From contig CAZPMC010000008.1 of the NCBI GenBank assembly GCA_964587755.1, positions 1 through 64,000 of the forward strand: 64,000 nucleotides of DNA, written 5' to 3'. This DNA is from CAZPMC01 sp964587755. Lineage in GTDB: Bacteria; Bacillota; Clostridia; Acetivibrionales; DTU013. The position numbers were made by a program, and so were the translations under genes. A model generated the notes under the pieces. The model ran no database searches, was not told the origin of the DNA, and saw nothing but the letters and a program-made list of their open reading frames with translations. Of this stretch, positions 8,036-17,322 are shown piece by piece (position 1 is the stretch's first letter; every line of letters starts with the position of its first letter).

Positions 8036-8722
8036 ATGAATAATGATGTGATTATTGAGGTAAGTAAACTGACAAAGAAATATGGCAAAACACAAGTGCT
8101 TAATATTCAAGCCCTTGATATATATAAGGGTGAAATATTCGGCCTTTTCGGACCTAATGGCGCCGGGAAATCCACCTTTATATCAATTTTAGCCACGCTC
8201 TTAAGACCTACAACAGGGGATATTTTAGTTAACGGGTCAAGTGTTGTCTTAAAACCTGACAAGGTAAAGCCCTTAATTGGGTTTGTTCCCCAGGATATTG
8301 CCCTATATCCAATGCTTTCCGGCTTGGACAACATGAATTTTTGGGCAGGTATATACGGACTCAAGGGTAAAATTAAAAGAGAGAGAATTTCGGAAGCGAT
8401 TGCTTTAACGAGGCTTGAGGAGAGGATAAAGGACAGGGTTTCAAAGTATTCTGGGGGTATGAAGAGAAGATTGAATATTGCAGTATCAATGCTTCACCAC
8501 CCGGGCATACTCGTTATGGATGAACCGACGGTAGGAGTTGACATAGATTCCCGCAAGTACATCTTTGAAGCATTGATCAATTTAAAAAAAGAGGGCAGGA
8601 CTATCATTTTTACAAGCCATAATACGGATGAGATGGAAGCCCTTTGCGACAGGATAGCGACTATGGATAAAGGAAGGATACTGAATATTGGGACCGGGAG
8701 TGAAGCCAATGGTAAAGCTTAG
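8036..8722 (+). CDS. ABC exporter ATP-binding subunit (CcmA/DrrA type)
   Basis: A 228-residue nucleotide-binding subunit. Walker A is GPNGAGKST, the signature is YSGGMKRR and Walker B is ILVMDEPT followed by a His switch in FTSHNTDEME; the SGGM/EPTVGVD pattern is typical of ABC-2 exporters. The start at 8036 has the G-run at 8019-8025 as its ribosome site; an ATG at 8015 would overlap that site. It is the first gene of an operon with a large membrane-anchored protein (overlapping its 3' end by 14 bases), two ABC-2 permeases and a further membrane protein. The exported substrate cannot be read from the sequence. Confidence 0.93.
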   Translation: MNNDVIIEVSKLTKKYGKTQVLNIQALDIYKGEIFGLFGPNGAGKSTFISILATLLRPTTGDILVNGSSVVLKPDKVKPLIGFVPQDIALYPMLSGLDNMNFWAGIYGLKGKIKRERISEAIALTRLEERIKDRVSKYSGGMKRRLNIAVSMLHHPGILVMDEPTVGVDIDSRKYIFEALINLKKEGRTIIFTSHNTDEMEALCDRIATMDKGRILNIGTGSEANGKA

Positions 8723-10436
8723 AGGCAAAAAAGCGGTATTAATTGCTGCTGCAGTGCTGCTGGTTGCAGCAGTATCTTATTTTGCTGTAAGGTTATTGGG
8801 ACAATCTGATGCAAGAAGCCTTTATTTTAAAGCTGAAAGCCAAAATATAAATAACTACATACAATGGATAAAAAGCTCATACAACGACTTTCAAGACAAG
8901 CATCGGCCTTACGGGAGCACGGCCTATAGACGGCGCAACGAGTTCACAGCAGACATCCGGTCAGGAGGTAAGCCTTTTGGGATGAAGGATGCAAGCCGTC
9001 TGTTTGACCTGATAACAAAGAGTAAGCTGGTGGTGGACACAAAAAACAACCCCATCGAAAACAAATCTGTTACAACTGCATCGTTGCTTGTAGAAAAGGC
9101 ACCGTTTATTGATGCTGAGTTTTTTATGGATGATGGGGTAATTTATTTTACAGTGCCGGTTTTATTACCTGGGAAATATTTTAGTGTGGAACAAAAGGAA
9201 ATTGATAATCTATATGATAGGTTTTCAATACCCATAAGACCTAAGGAAGCAGTAAGTGGTCTTGACATTGCTGAAACAATAAAATTTGATGAGCAGGTTT
9301 TTGATGCATCTGTAGAAGGACTGGGGGCAATTTTCTCAGAGGTCATAAAGAAGGAAAATGTCACATTCGGGGAGAGCAGGCAGCTGACCATTGCAGATGA
9401 AGCGGTATCAGGCCGGGAAGTTATCGTGACCCTGGACTGCCCTTCTGCAACAACACTTTTTAGAAGGCTAATTGAATTTATTGTTGAGGATGAAGCGTTA
9501 TTGTCATATACATACGGGAATTTCGCCGATTTATCAGCCTTGATGGACGAAGCGGGCGTATTCCGCTTATCTGAATTCCTGGATGAAAAAGGGATTGTGT
9601 ACCTTAATGAAGATGAAAGAAAAATCCGGTCTGCTCTCAATATCAAAAAGGACATGGAAGGGGTAAAGAAATCTCTAAAATCCTTTGCAGACAACTATGA
9701 GCTGGCAGACGGCATAGAAATGACTTTATTCATTGACAAATCCGGCAACATATTAAAAAGAGACACGGAAATTCATTTAAATTCAGTAAAAGACAAGGGC
9801 TCCTTTAAGTTGGGGATAAACACGGGAGCTTCAACGGTTTATACTGATCTCAAAAACAGATTTACACACATAGTCCTTGACAGAAAAGAGAGCGGCGGGG
9901 GTATTATAGAGTTTTATGCTACACCGGTTTTTGAGAAGACTCAAGGCGATGATATTAAAGGAACCATTTCCGCAGGATTTTCAGTTGAAAAGCCTGATGG
10001 GATAAAAGCGGGTGCAGATATTGTATTTGACATATCAGGGCAGACCGACAAAAATACTTTAAAGAGAAACAACAGCGTCAAATTTAACGCAAGGGTTTTT
10101 GGAGAAGGGGAAGATGGCGAAGTAAGCGGTGAGGTGGCAAAGGTCTCATGGAAGAATAAAAAGCTAGGTACTGTCAACAGCACCACAAGTATCAGTGTAA
10201 AAGCTGATTTACCATCGTTTAGCATTAAGGACCTTTCAGCCAATATCAATATAGCCAGAGAGGATGTTCTGGGAATTGATCCATTTGTACTTCCGGCTAT
10301 CCGCAAAGATGAGGTTACTAATCTAATCAATGCTGAGGACAGTGAGATTAATAAGGTCGAAATGCAGATTATGGCATCCTTTGGGGCATTTTATATCAAC
10401 AATAAACCTATATTTGACGCTATTTTGGAGCAATGA
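8709..10436 (+). CDS. Large membrane-anchored extracytoplasmic protein in ABC-2 exporter operon
   Basis: A 575-residue protein of unknown family. One N-terminal hydrophobic segment (about residues 8-30) acts as an uncleaved anchor or signal; the rest is soluble, beta-rich and acidic-basic mixed, and should face the outside. The start at 8709 has CGGGAG at 8695-8700 and overlaps the ATPase gene by 14 bases, implying translational coupling. Its place between the ATPase and the two permeases suggests it is a dedicated accessory, substrate-binding or sensing part of that exporter. I recognise no motif of a protease, peptidase or lipid-binding fold. Families of this shape beside ABC-2 genes in Clostridia exist as DUFs, but no specific one is assigned. 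Confidence 0.8.
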   Translation: MVKLRGKKAVLIAAAVLLVAAVSYFAVRLLGQSDARSLYFKAESQNINNYIQWIKSSYNDFQDKHRPYGSTAYRRRNEFTADIRSGGKPFGMKDASRLFDLITKSKLVVDTKNNPIENKSVTTASLLVEKAPFIDAEFFMDDGVIYFTVPVLLPGKYFSVEQKEIDNLYDRFSIPIRPKEAVSGLDIAETIKFDEQVFDASVEGLGAIFSEVIKKENVTFGESRQLTIADEAVSGREVIVTLDCPSATTLFRRLIEFIVEDEALLSYTYGNFADLSALMDEAGVFRLSEFLDEKGIVYLNEDERKIRSALNIKKDMEGVKKSLKSFADNYELADGIEMTLFIDKSGNILKRDTEIHLNSVKDKGSFKLGINTGASTVYTDLKNRFTHIVLDRKESGGGIIEFYATPVFEKTQGDDIKGTISAGFSVEKPDGIKAGADIVFDISGQTDKNTLKRNNSVKFNARVFGEGEDGEVSGEVAKVSWKNKKLGTVNSTTSISVKADLPSFSIKDLSANINIAREDVLGIDPFVLPAIRKDEVTNLINAEDSEINKVEMQIMASFGAFYINNKPIFDAILEQ

Positions 10437-10440
10437 TAAT

Positions 10441-11649
10441 ATGACTTCTTTTGCTGCTTTACTAAAAAATGATATAAAGCTTTTTTTAAAGGATTGGAAG
10501 GTGTGTATTCTATTACTAATCACACCGTTAATATTTATTGCCTTTTTTACATATTCCCTGACCCCGTATCTTAATAAGACAAGCTTCATTGAACCGTTTC
10601 CTGTTGCTCTTGTGGACATGGAAGGTACGACCGTAACAAGGATGCTTATAAAGCAGGTTGAGGAAATCGATGTCTTTAGCGATATTCTTATATTGGAAGA
10701 AGATGAGGCAATTAAAAAGCTATCCAATAAAGAAGTAGGTGCTGTTATCATATTGCCCGAGGACCTGTCAGTCAGTGTGGCCGCGGGAGAAAATAAGCCT
10801 GTCACCGTAATAGGAAGCAGTGCCATGCCGCTTAAGGCATACGTTGTAAAGAATATTATTCAAAGTGCTGCTAATCTGGTGTCTTCAGCTCAAAGTGCAA
10901 TTATTACTATATATGGTTATGACAAAATGGCAGGACTTTCAGGAGAAGAGTTGGAGGTAAAGTACAATAATGCCATAGCAGACTACTTTTTGGAGGCGTT
11001 GGCAAGAAGCAAGGTTTTTTCTGAAACAGAAGAGCAGATGCAATTCAGCCTTACACCGGCAGAGTATTTTACTGCCGCATTAATAGTCGTTTTTATGATG
11101 TTTGCCGGAATGCCAGGTATGAAAATGCTTGTGTCGGAAAGAAGTGAGGGCATTACAAGAAGGCTCTCAGCCTCACCTGTAAAAATGTGGAAGGTGATTT
11201 TGTCAAAGCTCTTAGTGTCTTCCTTAATACTTGTGATAGAGTTTGGAGTAATCGTAGCTTTCACATCCAGAATATTCAACAATTACTGGGGAGCGCCTGT
11301 AAAAAACATTCTAATGCTTTTTGGAGGAATTATTATTGCGGTAAGTGCATGGTCGGTATTTGTGGCTGCAATTTCCACAACACCTGCATCAGCAGATATT
11401 ATCGGCAATTTAGGAGTTTTGCTTATGGCTGTTGTGGGAGGGAGTATTTACCCTCTTTCATCGATGCCTAAATTTGTTAAGGGAATAAGCAAGTTTACAA
11501 TAAACAGATGGGCAATGGACGGTTTCATGGTGGTGTTTTCGGGAAATGATGCCGCAAGCACAGGTGTATATGCTTTTGTGCTGGTGATTATGGGCATAGT
11601 ACTGTTTTTGGCCTCAGCAATTATTATGAAAAACTTGAGAAAGGGGTAA
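10441..11649 (+). CDS. ABC-2 type transporter permease (first)
   Basis: A 402-residue permease with the usual ABC-2 plan: a transmembrane segment near residues 20-40, a large extracytoplasmic domain (about 45-215) and five to six C-terminal transmembrane segments (about 220-400). The start at 10441 lies 4 bases after the stop of the preceding gene, with TTGGAG upstream. Paired with the next gene, which has the same topology, it should form the heterodimeric membrane channel driven by the ATPase at 8036. Such YhgE/Pip-like or DrrB-like permeases export drugs, lipids, polyketides or peptides; the cargo is unknown here. Confidence 0.88.
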   Translation: MTSFAALLKNDIKLFLKDWKVCILLLITPLIFIAFFTYSLTPYLNKTSFIEPFPVALVDMEGTTVTRMLIKQVEEIDVFSDILILEEDEAIKKLSNKEVGAVIILPEDLSVSVAAGENKPVTVIGSSAMPLKAYVVKNIIQSAANLVSSAQSAIITIYGYDKMAGLSGEELEVKYNNAIADYFLEALARSKVFSETEEQMQFSLTPAEYFTAALIVVFMMFAGMPGMKMLVSERSEGITRRLSASPVKMWKVILSKLLVSSLILVIEFGVIVAFTSRIFNNYWGAPVKNILMLFGGIIIAVSAWSVFVAAISTTPASADIIGNLGVLLMAVVGGSIYPLSSMPKFVKGISKFTINRWAMDGFMVVFSGNDAASTGVYAFVLVIMGIVLFLASAIIMKNLRKG

Positions 11650-11670
11650 GGGCAGATTAAACTTCTTTAT

Positions 11671-12897
11671 GTGGCATATTACAAATTTAAAATGATGATG
11701 GCAGACAAGCTTTTTTTTCTATCGATGATTATTATTCCTCTATTAATAATGCTATCGGCAGGATATTCATTGAAGAATGAAAAGCTTAATATTGTACCTG
11801 TGGCTATTGCTGATGAAGATAATTCGGTTAGCTCACGGCTTCTTGTCAAGCGGCTTTCACAAAAGGACGGCATCGGGATATATGAGGTCAGCCGCGAAGA
11901 AGGCATTGAAATGGTAGAGAATGGGGAAGCAGAGCAATTGTTCATAATAAAAAGTGGATTTGAAGCTGCAATAAAGAAAGGTGACAGCAGAGGTGTTATT
12001 GATGTGGTAAGCTCCCCTTCATCGTATTCTACAAACTTTACCCGGGAGGTTGTCTCTGGGGAGTCAATAAGGCTCGTAACTGCCGAAATGGCAGCGAACA
12101 CTGTTATGGAGCATTACAAAGAGCTGGGGATTGAAACGGACGAAGCATTCAAGGATGAGGTTTCCGATTTTTTAGACAGCTTGTGGGAGCCTGAGCCTTT
12201 GATGACTATGGAATACAGGGAGCTTAAGGGAAGTATAATCACACAGGAGGAGCACAAAGGCCTGCCGACTGCGTCAGCGTCTTCGGCAGGGCTTATTGTT
12301 GCATTTATAATGTTTTATATGCTATTTAGCAGTGGCTGGCTCCTTGAAGAGAGAATGAATGGTACTATAAAGAGGTTGGAAACTGCAAACGGCGCTTTGG
12401 CAGTTTCCTTCGGTGCTAGTATATTGTCGCTTTTTGCTGCAGGCTCTCTTCAAATAATTATGTTTAGTGCAGTATTGAAGCTGTTCTTCGGAATAACATT
12501 ATTTTCAGGTATTATGACCTATGGGGTACTTATGGCATATGTATTGTCGGTTATCGCAATAAGTCTGTTTTTGTCGGCAATACTTGGCACAATGGCACAG
12601 CTTCAAGCCGGAGCTCCTGTGCTGGCTCTATTCACAGGATTTTTAGGAGGCTGCTTCTGGAACTTTATGGAGCTGCCTCAGGAAATGCAAAGACTATCCC
12701 TATGTACACCCCAAGGATGGGCTCTTAAGGGAATCAACAGTTTGCTTACAGACCCGGCAAATAAGCTTGCCGCAGTGGAACCAATTGTTGTATTGGTAAC
12801 AATAGCATTGATTTTACTCCCCTTAAGTTATATTATAGTTGTATTGCAAAAAAATGACGGTTATATTATACCAGTGAAAGGTAAACAGTCTTACTGA
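11671..12897 (+). CDS. ABC-2 type transporter permease (second)
   Basis: A 408-residue permease with the same topology as its upstream neighbour: an N-terminal membrane segment, an extracytoplasmic domain to about residue 205 and six C-terminal membrane segments. The start is doubtful. GTG at 11671 is the first conventional codon in the open frame, but the nearest purine-rich ribosome site (AAGGGG at 11641-11646) is too far away; an ATT at 11656 lies at the right distance and would add five residues. The gene completes a two-permease ABC-2 exporter. It is 18 bases from the next gene, which belongs to the same operon. Confidence 0.86.
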   Translation: MAYYKFKMMMADKLFFLSMIIIPLLIMLSAGYSLKNEKLNIVPVAIADEDNSVSSRLLVKRLSQKDGIGIYEVSREEGIEMVENGEAEQLFIIKSGFEAAIKKGDSRGVIDVVSSPSSYSTNFTREVVSGESIRLVTAEMAANTVMEHYKELGIETDEAFKDEVSDFLDSLWEPEPLMTMEYRELKGSIITQEEHKGLPTASASSAGLIVAFIMFYMLFSSGWLLEERMNGTIKRLETANGALAVSFGASILSLFAAGSLQIIMFSAVLKLFFGITLFSGIMTYGVLMAYVLSVIAISLFLSAILGTMAQLQAGAPVLALFTGFLGGCFWNFMELPQEMQRLSLCTPQGWALKGINSLLTDPANKLAAVEPIVVLVTIALILLPLSYIIVVLQKNDGYIIPVKGKQSY

Positions 12898-12915
12898 TAA
12901 TACGGAGAGGTTTAT

Positions 12916-13596
12916 ATGAAATCTTTTAAGGACAAGCTATTGGATGTTTTGTTGTTTCCTATCAGCTTTTACGAAAAGCTTACGGATAACAGTTTCACAT
13001 TATATTTGGGGATTTTGCTCATAGGTGCTGTGGATTTATTGCTTCCGAATGTTGACGAGGTATTTAAGCAGCTATTTACCGGGAAACCTTCCGGTGATGT
13101 GTATTTTAATATTTTTATTACAGTTTTTCTTATTGTGGTGCTTGGTGTTATAGATGTTGTGTTTGTAGGCGTCCCTCTTTATGATTTCTTTAATTTTCTC
13201 AAGAAGAAGGAAATTAAGGCCCAATATGACAGTGAAGCGACGCAGGTAAAGGAGCTTGAGGGGAAGGGTCCCTCAATTGCATCCCGTGTGAAGATAATGA
13301 AGGTTTATATAATGTCTCATTTTATGGTAATACCTGTATCCACAATTGCCTACTATCTTTTTTTCCGGCATTTAACGGAGGAAAGCTCATCTTGGGCTCT
13401 AAATATGTATTTGGGATTTTTCATGATTGTGTTTATCTGGTCGGCAGCAATTTTAGCCAGGGGAGCAAATAAGCTCTTCCGGTTCAGCCCCATACTTTCA
13501 AGAGTGACTTTTATTTTTGCATTTGCGTGGAACTATATATTTGGAATGGTTTTTGATTTACAGATTATGAACTGGCTCTTAAAGCTTTATAGATAG
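12916..13596 (+). CDS. Polytopic membrane protein at the end of the ABC-2 operon
   Basis: A 226-residue protein with about five to six hydrophobic segments (near 28-45, 65-90, 130-150, 160-180, 190-215) and a charged cytoplasmic loop around residues 95-120. The layout recalls Yip1/DUF-type integral membrane proteins, but I do not recognise a named family. It starts 18 bases after the second permease with GGAGAGG upstream, so it is cotranscribed with the exporter. No terminator is obvious before the tRNA-Arg gene downstream. Function unknown; a role as an extra membrane component of the exporter is inferred only from position. Confidence 0.8.
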   Translation: MKSFKDKLLDVLLFPISFYEKLTDNSFTLYLGILLIGAVDLLLPNVDEVFKQLFTGKPSGDVYFNIFITVFLIVVLGVIDVVFVGVPLYDFFNFLKKKEIKAQYDSEATQVKELEGKGPSIASRVKIMKVYIMSHFMVIPVSTIAYYLFFRHLTEESSSWALNMYLGFFMIVFIWSAAILARGANKLFRFSPILSRVTFIFAFAWNYIFGMVFDLQIMNWLLKLYR

Positions 13597-13676
13597 CTTA
13601 CTAGATGTTGAAAGTTTTATATTTTTGCTGTAATATGATATATGCTAAGCATAAAACACATAGATAAATTAAGCAT

Positions 13677-13751
13677 GTCCCGGTGGTCTAATGGATAAGG
13701 TAGTGGATTCCGGTTCCACTGATGCGGGTTCGATTCCTGCCCGGGACGCCA
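13677..13751 (+). tRNA. tRNA-Arg (anticodon CCG)
   Basis: The acceptor stem is GTCCCGG (13677-13683) with CCGGGAC (13741-13747), then discriminator G and an encoded CCA. The anticodon stem GTGGA/TCCAC encloses the loop TTCCGGT, giving anticodon CCG. The T-loop GTTCGATTC is intact. All four arms can be drawn. Confidence 0.95.
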
Positions 13752-13767
13752 GTTTGTTATGAGATTT

Positions 13768-13777
13768 NNNNNNNNNN
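13768..13777. other. Assembly gap (10 N)
   Basis: Ten N bases lie between the tRNA-Arg gene and its terminator. The identical length of the other gap in this window suggests a placeholder value, so the true number of missing bases here is unknown. Confidence 0.95.
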
Positions 13778-13806
13778 TCAAAAAAAATAAAAAAATGAAT
13801 TAATTA

Positions 13807-13842
13807 GAGCATTTTGAATAATATTCAAAATCTCGTTTTTTT
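13807..13842 (+). terminator. Rho-independent terminator after tRNA-Arg
   Basis: ATTTTGAATA (13811-13820) and TATTCAAAAT (13822-13831) form a perfect stem with a one-base centre, extended by GAG/CTC with a bulged C, and a run of seven T follows at 13836-13842. The stem is AT-rich but long. Confidence 0.65.
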
Positions 13843-13911
13843 CCGAAGAATTTATAAAGGGAATGCCTGAGTGAAGAAAATGCATGGAATAGGGCATATG
13901 GTGATACATTA

Positions 13912-14868
13912 ATGAAAATAGGCAATATTACATTGGAAAACAATATATTTCTTGCACCTATGGCGGGAATTACCGATTCTCCCTTCAGGGTTCTTTGCAG
14001 GGAGCAAGGCTCAGGACTCGTCTACTCTGAGATGATTAGTGCCAAGGGTTTGTATTATAAAGACGAGAAGAGCTGGAAGCTTGCAGATCTCAGTGAAGGT
14101 GAAAAGCCTGCCGCAGTACAGATATTTGGCTCCGAGCCTTCCATTCTTGCGCATATAGCGCAAAAGCTCAATAGCTCCGATGCTGCAATACTGGACATCA
14201 ATATGGGCTGCCCTACGCCTAAGATTACCAAAAACGGTGAAGGCAGTGCTCTTATGCTTAAGCCTAAGCTTGCAGGGGAAATTGTAAAGGCTGTAACCTC
14301 GGTCTCGCAGAAGCCGGTAACCGTCAAAATCCGCAAAGGTTGGGATGATGAGAATGTCAATGCGGTTGAAATCGCATGTATTGCCGAAGAAAACGGGGCA
14401 GCGGCAATAGCTGTCCACGGAAGAACCCGCAGTCAGTTTTACAGCGGGAAGGCGGACTGGGAAATTATCAGAAAGGTGAAGAAAGCTGTAACTATACCTG
14501 TTATTGGGAACGGTGATATTTTTAAGCCTGAAGATGCAGTAGAAATGCTCGAAGTGACAGGCTGTGATGCAGTAATGGTAGGCAGGGGAGCCCAAGGGAA
14601 TCCCTGGATTTTCAGACAAATCAATTATTACCTGAAAACTGGCAAGGTCCTTGAAGAGCCGGCACCACAAGAAAAAAAGGAAATGATACTGCGCCATTTG
14701 GATATGGTCGTTTCCCTAAAGGGTGAGCATACGGGTGTATGTGAGATGCGAAAGCATATAGCCTGGTATATAAAGGGAAGCAGGAACTCTGCACCATTTA
14801 AAAACAGAGTTTTCAAAGCAACAACACAAAAAGAGATGGCACAGTTGGTTGAGGAATTCTATGCTTAG
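13912..14868 (+). CDS. dusB: tRNA-dihydrouridine synthase B
   Basis: A 318-residue FMN-dependent enzyme that reduces specific uridines in the tRNA D-loop. The TIM-barrel signatures are present: LAPMAGITDSPFR at the N-terminus, DINMGCPTPKI with the catalytic Cys, KIRKGWDD, AVHGRTRSQFYSGKADW and GNGDI/GRGAQGNPW for phosphate binding. Length and motifs fit the DusB (NifR3-like) branch. The gene stands alone between the tRNA-Arg terminator and the mrfA promoter. The ribosome site is modest (GGTGAT about 8 bases upstream), but no better start exists. Confidence 0.95.
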   Translation: MKIGNITLENNIFLAPMAGITDSPFRVLCREQGSGLVYSEMISAKGLYYKDEKSWKLADLSEGEKPAAVQIFGSEPSILAHIAQKLNSSDAAILDINMGCPTPKITKNGEGSALMLKPKLAGEIVKAVTSVSQKPVTVKIRKGWDDENVNAVEIACIAEENGAAAIAVHGRTRSQFYSGKADWEIIRKVKKAVTIPVIGNGDIFKPEDAVEMLEVTGCDAVMVGRGAQGNPWIFRQINYYLKTGKVLEEPAPQEKKEMILRHLDMVVSLKGEHTGVCEMRKHIAWYIKGSRNSAPFKNRVFKATTQKEMAQLVEEFYA

Positions 14869-14891
14869 CCCCCCTAAGTAATTTACGATGC

Positions 14892-14940
14892 TTGATTATA
14901 TACTGATTTTGTATTAGAATATTAAACAGAATGTATGTTC
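14892..14940 (+). promoter_or_regulatory. Candidate promoter of mrfAB with a LexA-like box
   Basis: TTGATT (14892-14897) and TAGAAT (14915-14920) are spaced 17 bases apart. Nine bases after the -10, GAATGTATGTTC (14929-14940) matches the Gram-positive LexA/DinR core GAAC-N4-GTTC at 7 of 8 fixed bases. The position over the expected start of transcription would suit repression. Regulation by LexA is inferred. Confidence 0.45.
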
Positions 14941-14944
14941 GGTT

Positions 14945-14990
14945 AACCGCTTATTTACTTTGCAAAATCTGCTGTGCGTTATAAGCGGTT
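14945..14990 (+). repeat. Inverted repeat in the mrfA leader
   Basis: AACCGCTTAT (14945-14954) and ATAAGCGGTT (14981-14990) are a perfect 10-bp inverted repeat with a 26-base spacer, ending 12 bases before the first possible mrfA start. It could form an RNA hairpin or be a protein-binding site. No T-run follows, so it is not a plain terminator. Confidence 0.7.
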
Positions 14991-15002
14991 CATAGAGAAT
15001 AC

Positions 15003-17306
15003 ATGCCGGTGCACAGCGGCGGAATGGCGGCTAATATGAATCTTGAGCAGATGCTTCACTATATCAGGGCATCGGATAATATTGTGAAAAATATTACCTC
15101 ATGGGTGGTGCAGCCTGCAAGGGAAGCTGTTTATGCGGAGTTCCCGGAATGCATTGACAGCCGTATTAAGGAGGCCCTTGCCGACAGAGGGATACATAAG
15201 CTTTATTCTCATCAAGCCGATGCCATCAACGAAATAAATAATGGCAACAGTGTAGTTGTAGTGACACCTACTGCATCCGGCAAGACTATGTGCTACAATC
15301 TGCCTGTGTTAAATTCCATACTTGAGGATGAGTCCTCCAGGGCGCTTTTCCTTTTCCCGACGAAGGCGCTGTCACAGGACCAGACCTCTGAGCTTCATGA
15401 GCTTATCACTGCAGCAGGTGTAGATGTAAAGACTTATACTTATGACGGAGACACGCCCCAATCAGCAAGAAAGGCTATACGACAGGCAGGACATATCGTG
15501 GTGACAAATCCCGACATGCTTCACAGTGGTATATTGCCCCATCACACAAAATGGACAAAGCTTTTTGAAAACCTGAAATTTATTGTTATTGACGAAGTCC
15601 ATCATTACAGGGGTGTTTTCGGCAGCCATCTTGCCAACATAATAAGAAGGCTAAAAAGAATCTGCGAATTTTATGGTTCAAGCCCTACTTTTATTTGCTG
15701 TTCGGCAACCATAGCAAACCCAAAAGAGCTGGCATCACGTATTACAGGCGTTGATATAAAGCTGATTGATAACAATGGGGCTCCTTCAGGCAAAAAGAAT
15801 ATTATTTTCTACAATCCTCCTGTCGTAAATAAAGAACTGGGTATCAGAAAAAACAGTCTGTTGGAGGCTGAGAAGCTAGCTGAGTCACTCATCAGAAACA
15901 GCATACAAACCATTGTATTTACAAGGAGCAGGCTTAATGTCGAAGTTTTGGTCACATATTTAAGGGATATTTATCGAGGCAAGGGCGACGGCGAGAAAAA
16001 GCTCAGGGGCTACAGAGGCGGCTATTTACCGAATCTGAGGCGAGATATTGAAAAGGGGCTCAGGCAGGGAAGCATCACAGGTGTTGTGTCGACAAATGCT
16101 CTGGAGCTGGGGGTTGATATTGGCGCCTTGGAGGCTTGTGTAATATGCGGTTATCCCGGTACTATAGCAAGTACATGGCAGCAGGCAGGCCGTGCCGGAC
16201 GCAGAAGCGGTGAGTCGGTTGTATTTCTTGTGGCAAGCAGCAGCCCTCTGGACCAATATATAATAAATAATCCTGACTACTTTTTTGGAAAGAGCCCTGA
16301 AAATGGACTTATAAACCCGGATAATTTAGCTATACTTTACAGCCATATTAAATGCGCTGCCTTTGAACTGCCCTTTAGGGACGGCGAGAAATTTGGTGTT
16401 GATACTACGGATGAAATTTTATCATATATGCAGGACGCTAAAATTATCAGACATGTTGGTAACCGTTGGCATTGGATGTCCGATGTGTTTCCGGCAGCGG
16501 AGATAAGCCTTAGGAGTGCCTCCAACGAGAATTTCATTATAATTGACATATCGGACCCAAAGCACACAGTTATAGGTGAAACAGACAGATTCAGCGCTCC
16601 AATGCTGCTCCACCAGGAGGCAATTTATATTCATGAGGGTGTGCAATATCAAGTGGAGAGACTGGATTTTGATGACAAAAAGGCTTATGTGAGAAGGGTT
16701 GACGTAGACTATTATACCGATGCAAATCTTGCTGTCGATTTAAAGGTACTTGATGTTTTTCGTGAGGATACGACTAATACCGTCCATAGAAGCAGCGGAG
16801 AGGTGTCTGTTACTGCCCTTGTCACCATGTTCAAGAAAATAAAGCTTCATACCCATGAAAACATCGGTTCAGGGCCTGTTACGCTGCCGGAAATTGAGAT
16901 GCATACCACGGCTTACTGGATAGGGTTGCCCAGTCAGATACCTCAATTGAGCCAAACTGATTTGCAAAATGGTCTTTTGGGGGTTTCAAACATACTGGCT
17001 AATGCCGCACCGGTATACTTAATGTGTGATCCGGGAGACATAAGAGTAGTACACCAGGTGCGTTCCACCTTTAATCAAAGGCCGACTGTATACATTTATG
17101 ACAGCTATCCAGGGGGAGTGGGATTTTCAAATAAGCTATATGAGCTTCATGATGAGCTCTTTGACACTGCTGTTAAAATGGTAACCCAGTGCAGGTGTGA
17201 GTCAGGCTGCCCGTCATGTGTCGGACCCTTAAATGAATTTACCGAAGCAGACAACCCAAAGCAGCTGACTCTTATGCTATTGAATATTATTAAGCAGGGT
17301 ATGTAA
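15003..17306 (+). CDS. mrfA: DEAD/DEAH-box helicase MrfA (YprA family)
   Basis: A 767-residue superfamily 2 helicase. It has a motif I variant TPTASGKT (about 92-99), a DEVH box (VIDEVHHYRG), the SAT motif CCSATIAN, and helicase C motifs up to QQAGRAGRRSG. The C-terminal DUF1998-type region ends with a four-cysteine cluster CRCESGCPSC, a metal-binding feature of this family. In Bacillus subtilis, MrfA works with the exonuclease MrfB in nucleotide-excision repair of mitomycin C lesions independent of UvrABC. mrfB follows 16 bases downstream here, supporting the same assignment. The start is uncertain: in-frame ATGs at 15003, 15024 and 15036 are all possible and none has a strong ribosome site. 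Confidence 0.92.
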   Translation: MPVHSGGMAANMNLEQMLHYIRASDNIVKNITSWVVQPAREAVYAEFPECIDSRIKEALADRGIHKLYSHQADAINEINNGNSVVVVTPTASGKTMCYNLPVLNSILEDESSRALFLFPTKALSQDQTSELHELITAAGVDVKTYTYDGDTPQSARKAIRQAGHIVVTNPDMLHSGILPHHTKWTKLFENLKFIVIDEVHHYRGVFGSHLANIIRRLKRICEFYGSSPTFICCSATIANPKELASRITGVDIKLIDNNGAPSGKKNIIFYNPPVVNKELGIRKNSLLEAEKLAESLIRNSIQTIVFTRSRLNVEVLVTYLRDIYRGKGDGEKKLRGYRGGYLPNLRRDIEKGLRQGSITGVVSTNALELGVDIGALEACVICGYPGTIASTWQQAGRAGRRSGESVVFLVASSSPLDQYIINNPDYFFGKSPENGLINPDNLAILYSHIKCAAFELPFRDGEKFGVDTTDEILSYMQDAKIIRHVGNRWHWMSDVFPAAEISLRSASNENFIIIDISDPKHTVIGETDRFSAPMLLHQEAIYIHEGVQYQVERLDFDDKKAYVRRVDVDYYTDANLAVDLKVLDVFREDTTNTVHRSSGEVSVTALVTMFKKIKLHTHENIGSGPVTLPEIEMHTTAYWIGLPSQIPQLSQTDLQNGLLGVSNILANAAPVYLMCDPGDIRVVHQVRSTFNQRPTVYIYDSYPGGVGFSNKLYELHDELFDTAVKMVTQCRCESGCPSCVGPLNEFTEADNPKQLTLMLLNIIKQGM

Positions 17307-17322
17307 TAAAGGTGAAGTCGGG

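Noticed and set aside
10323..10826. Open frame on the minus strand across the start of the first ABC-2 permease
   Set aside because: It lacks a ribosome site and a recognisable domain and overlaps two well-supported plus-strand genes.
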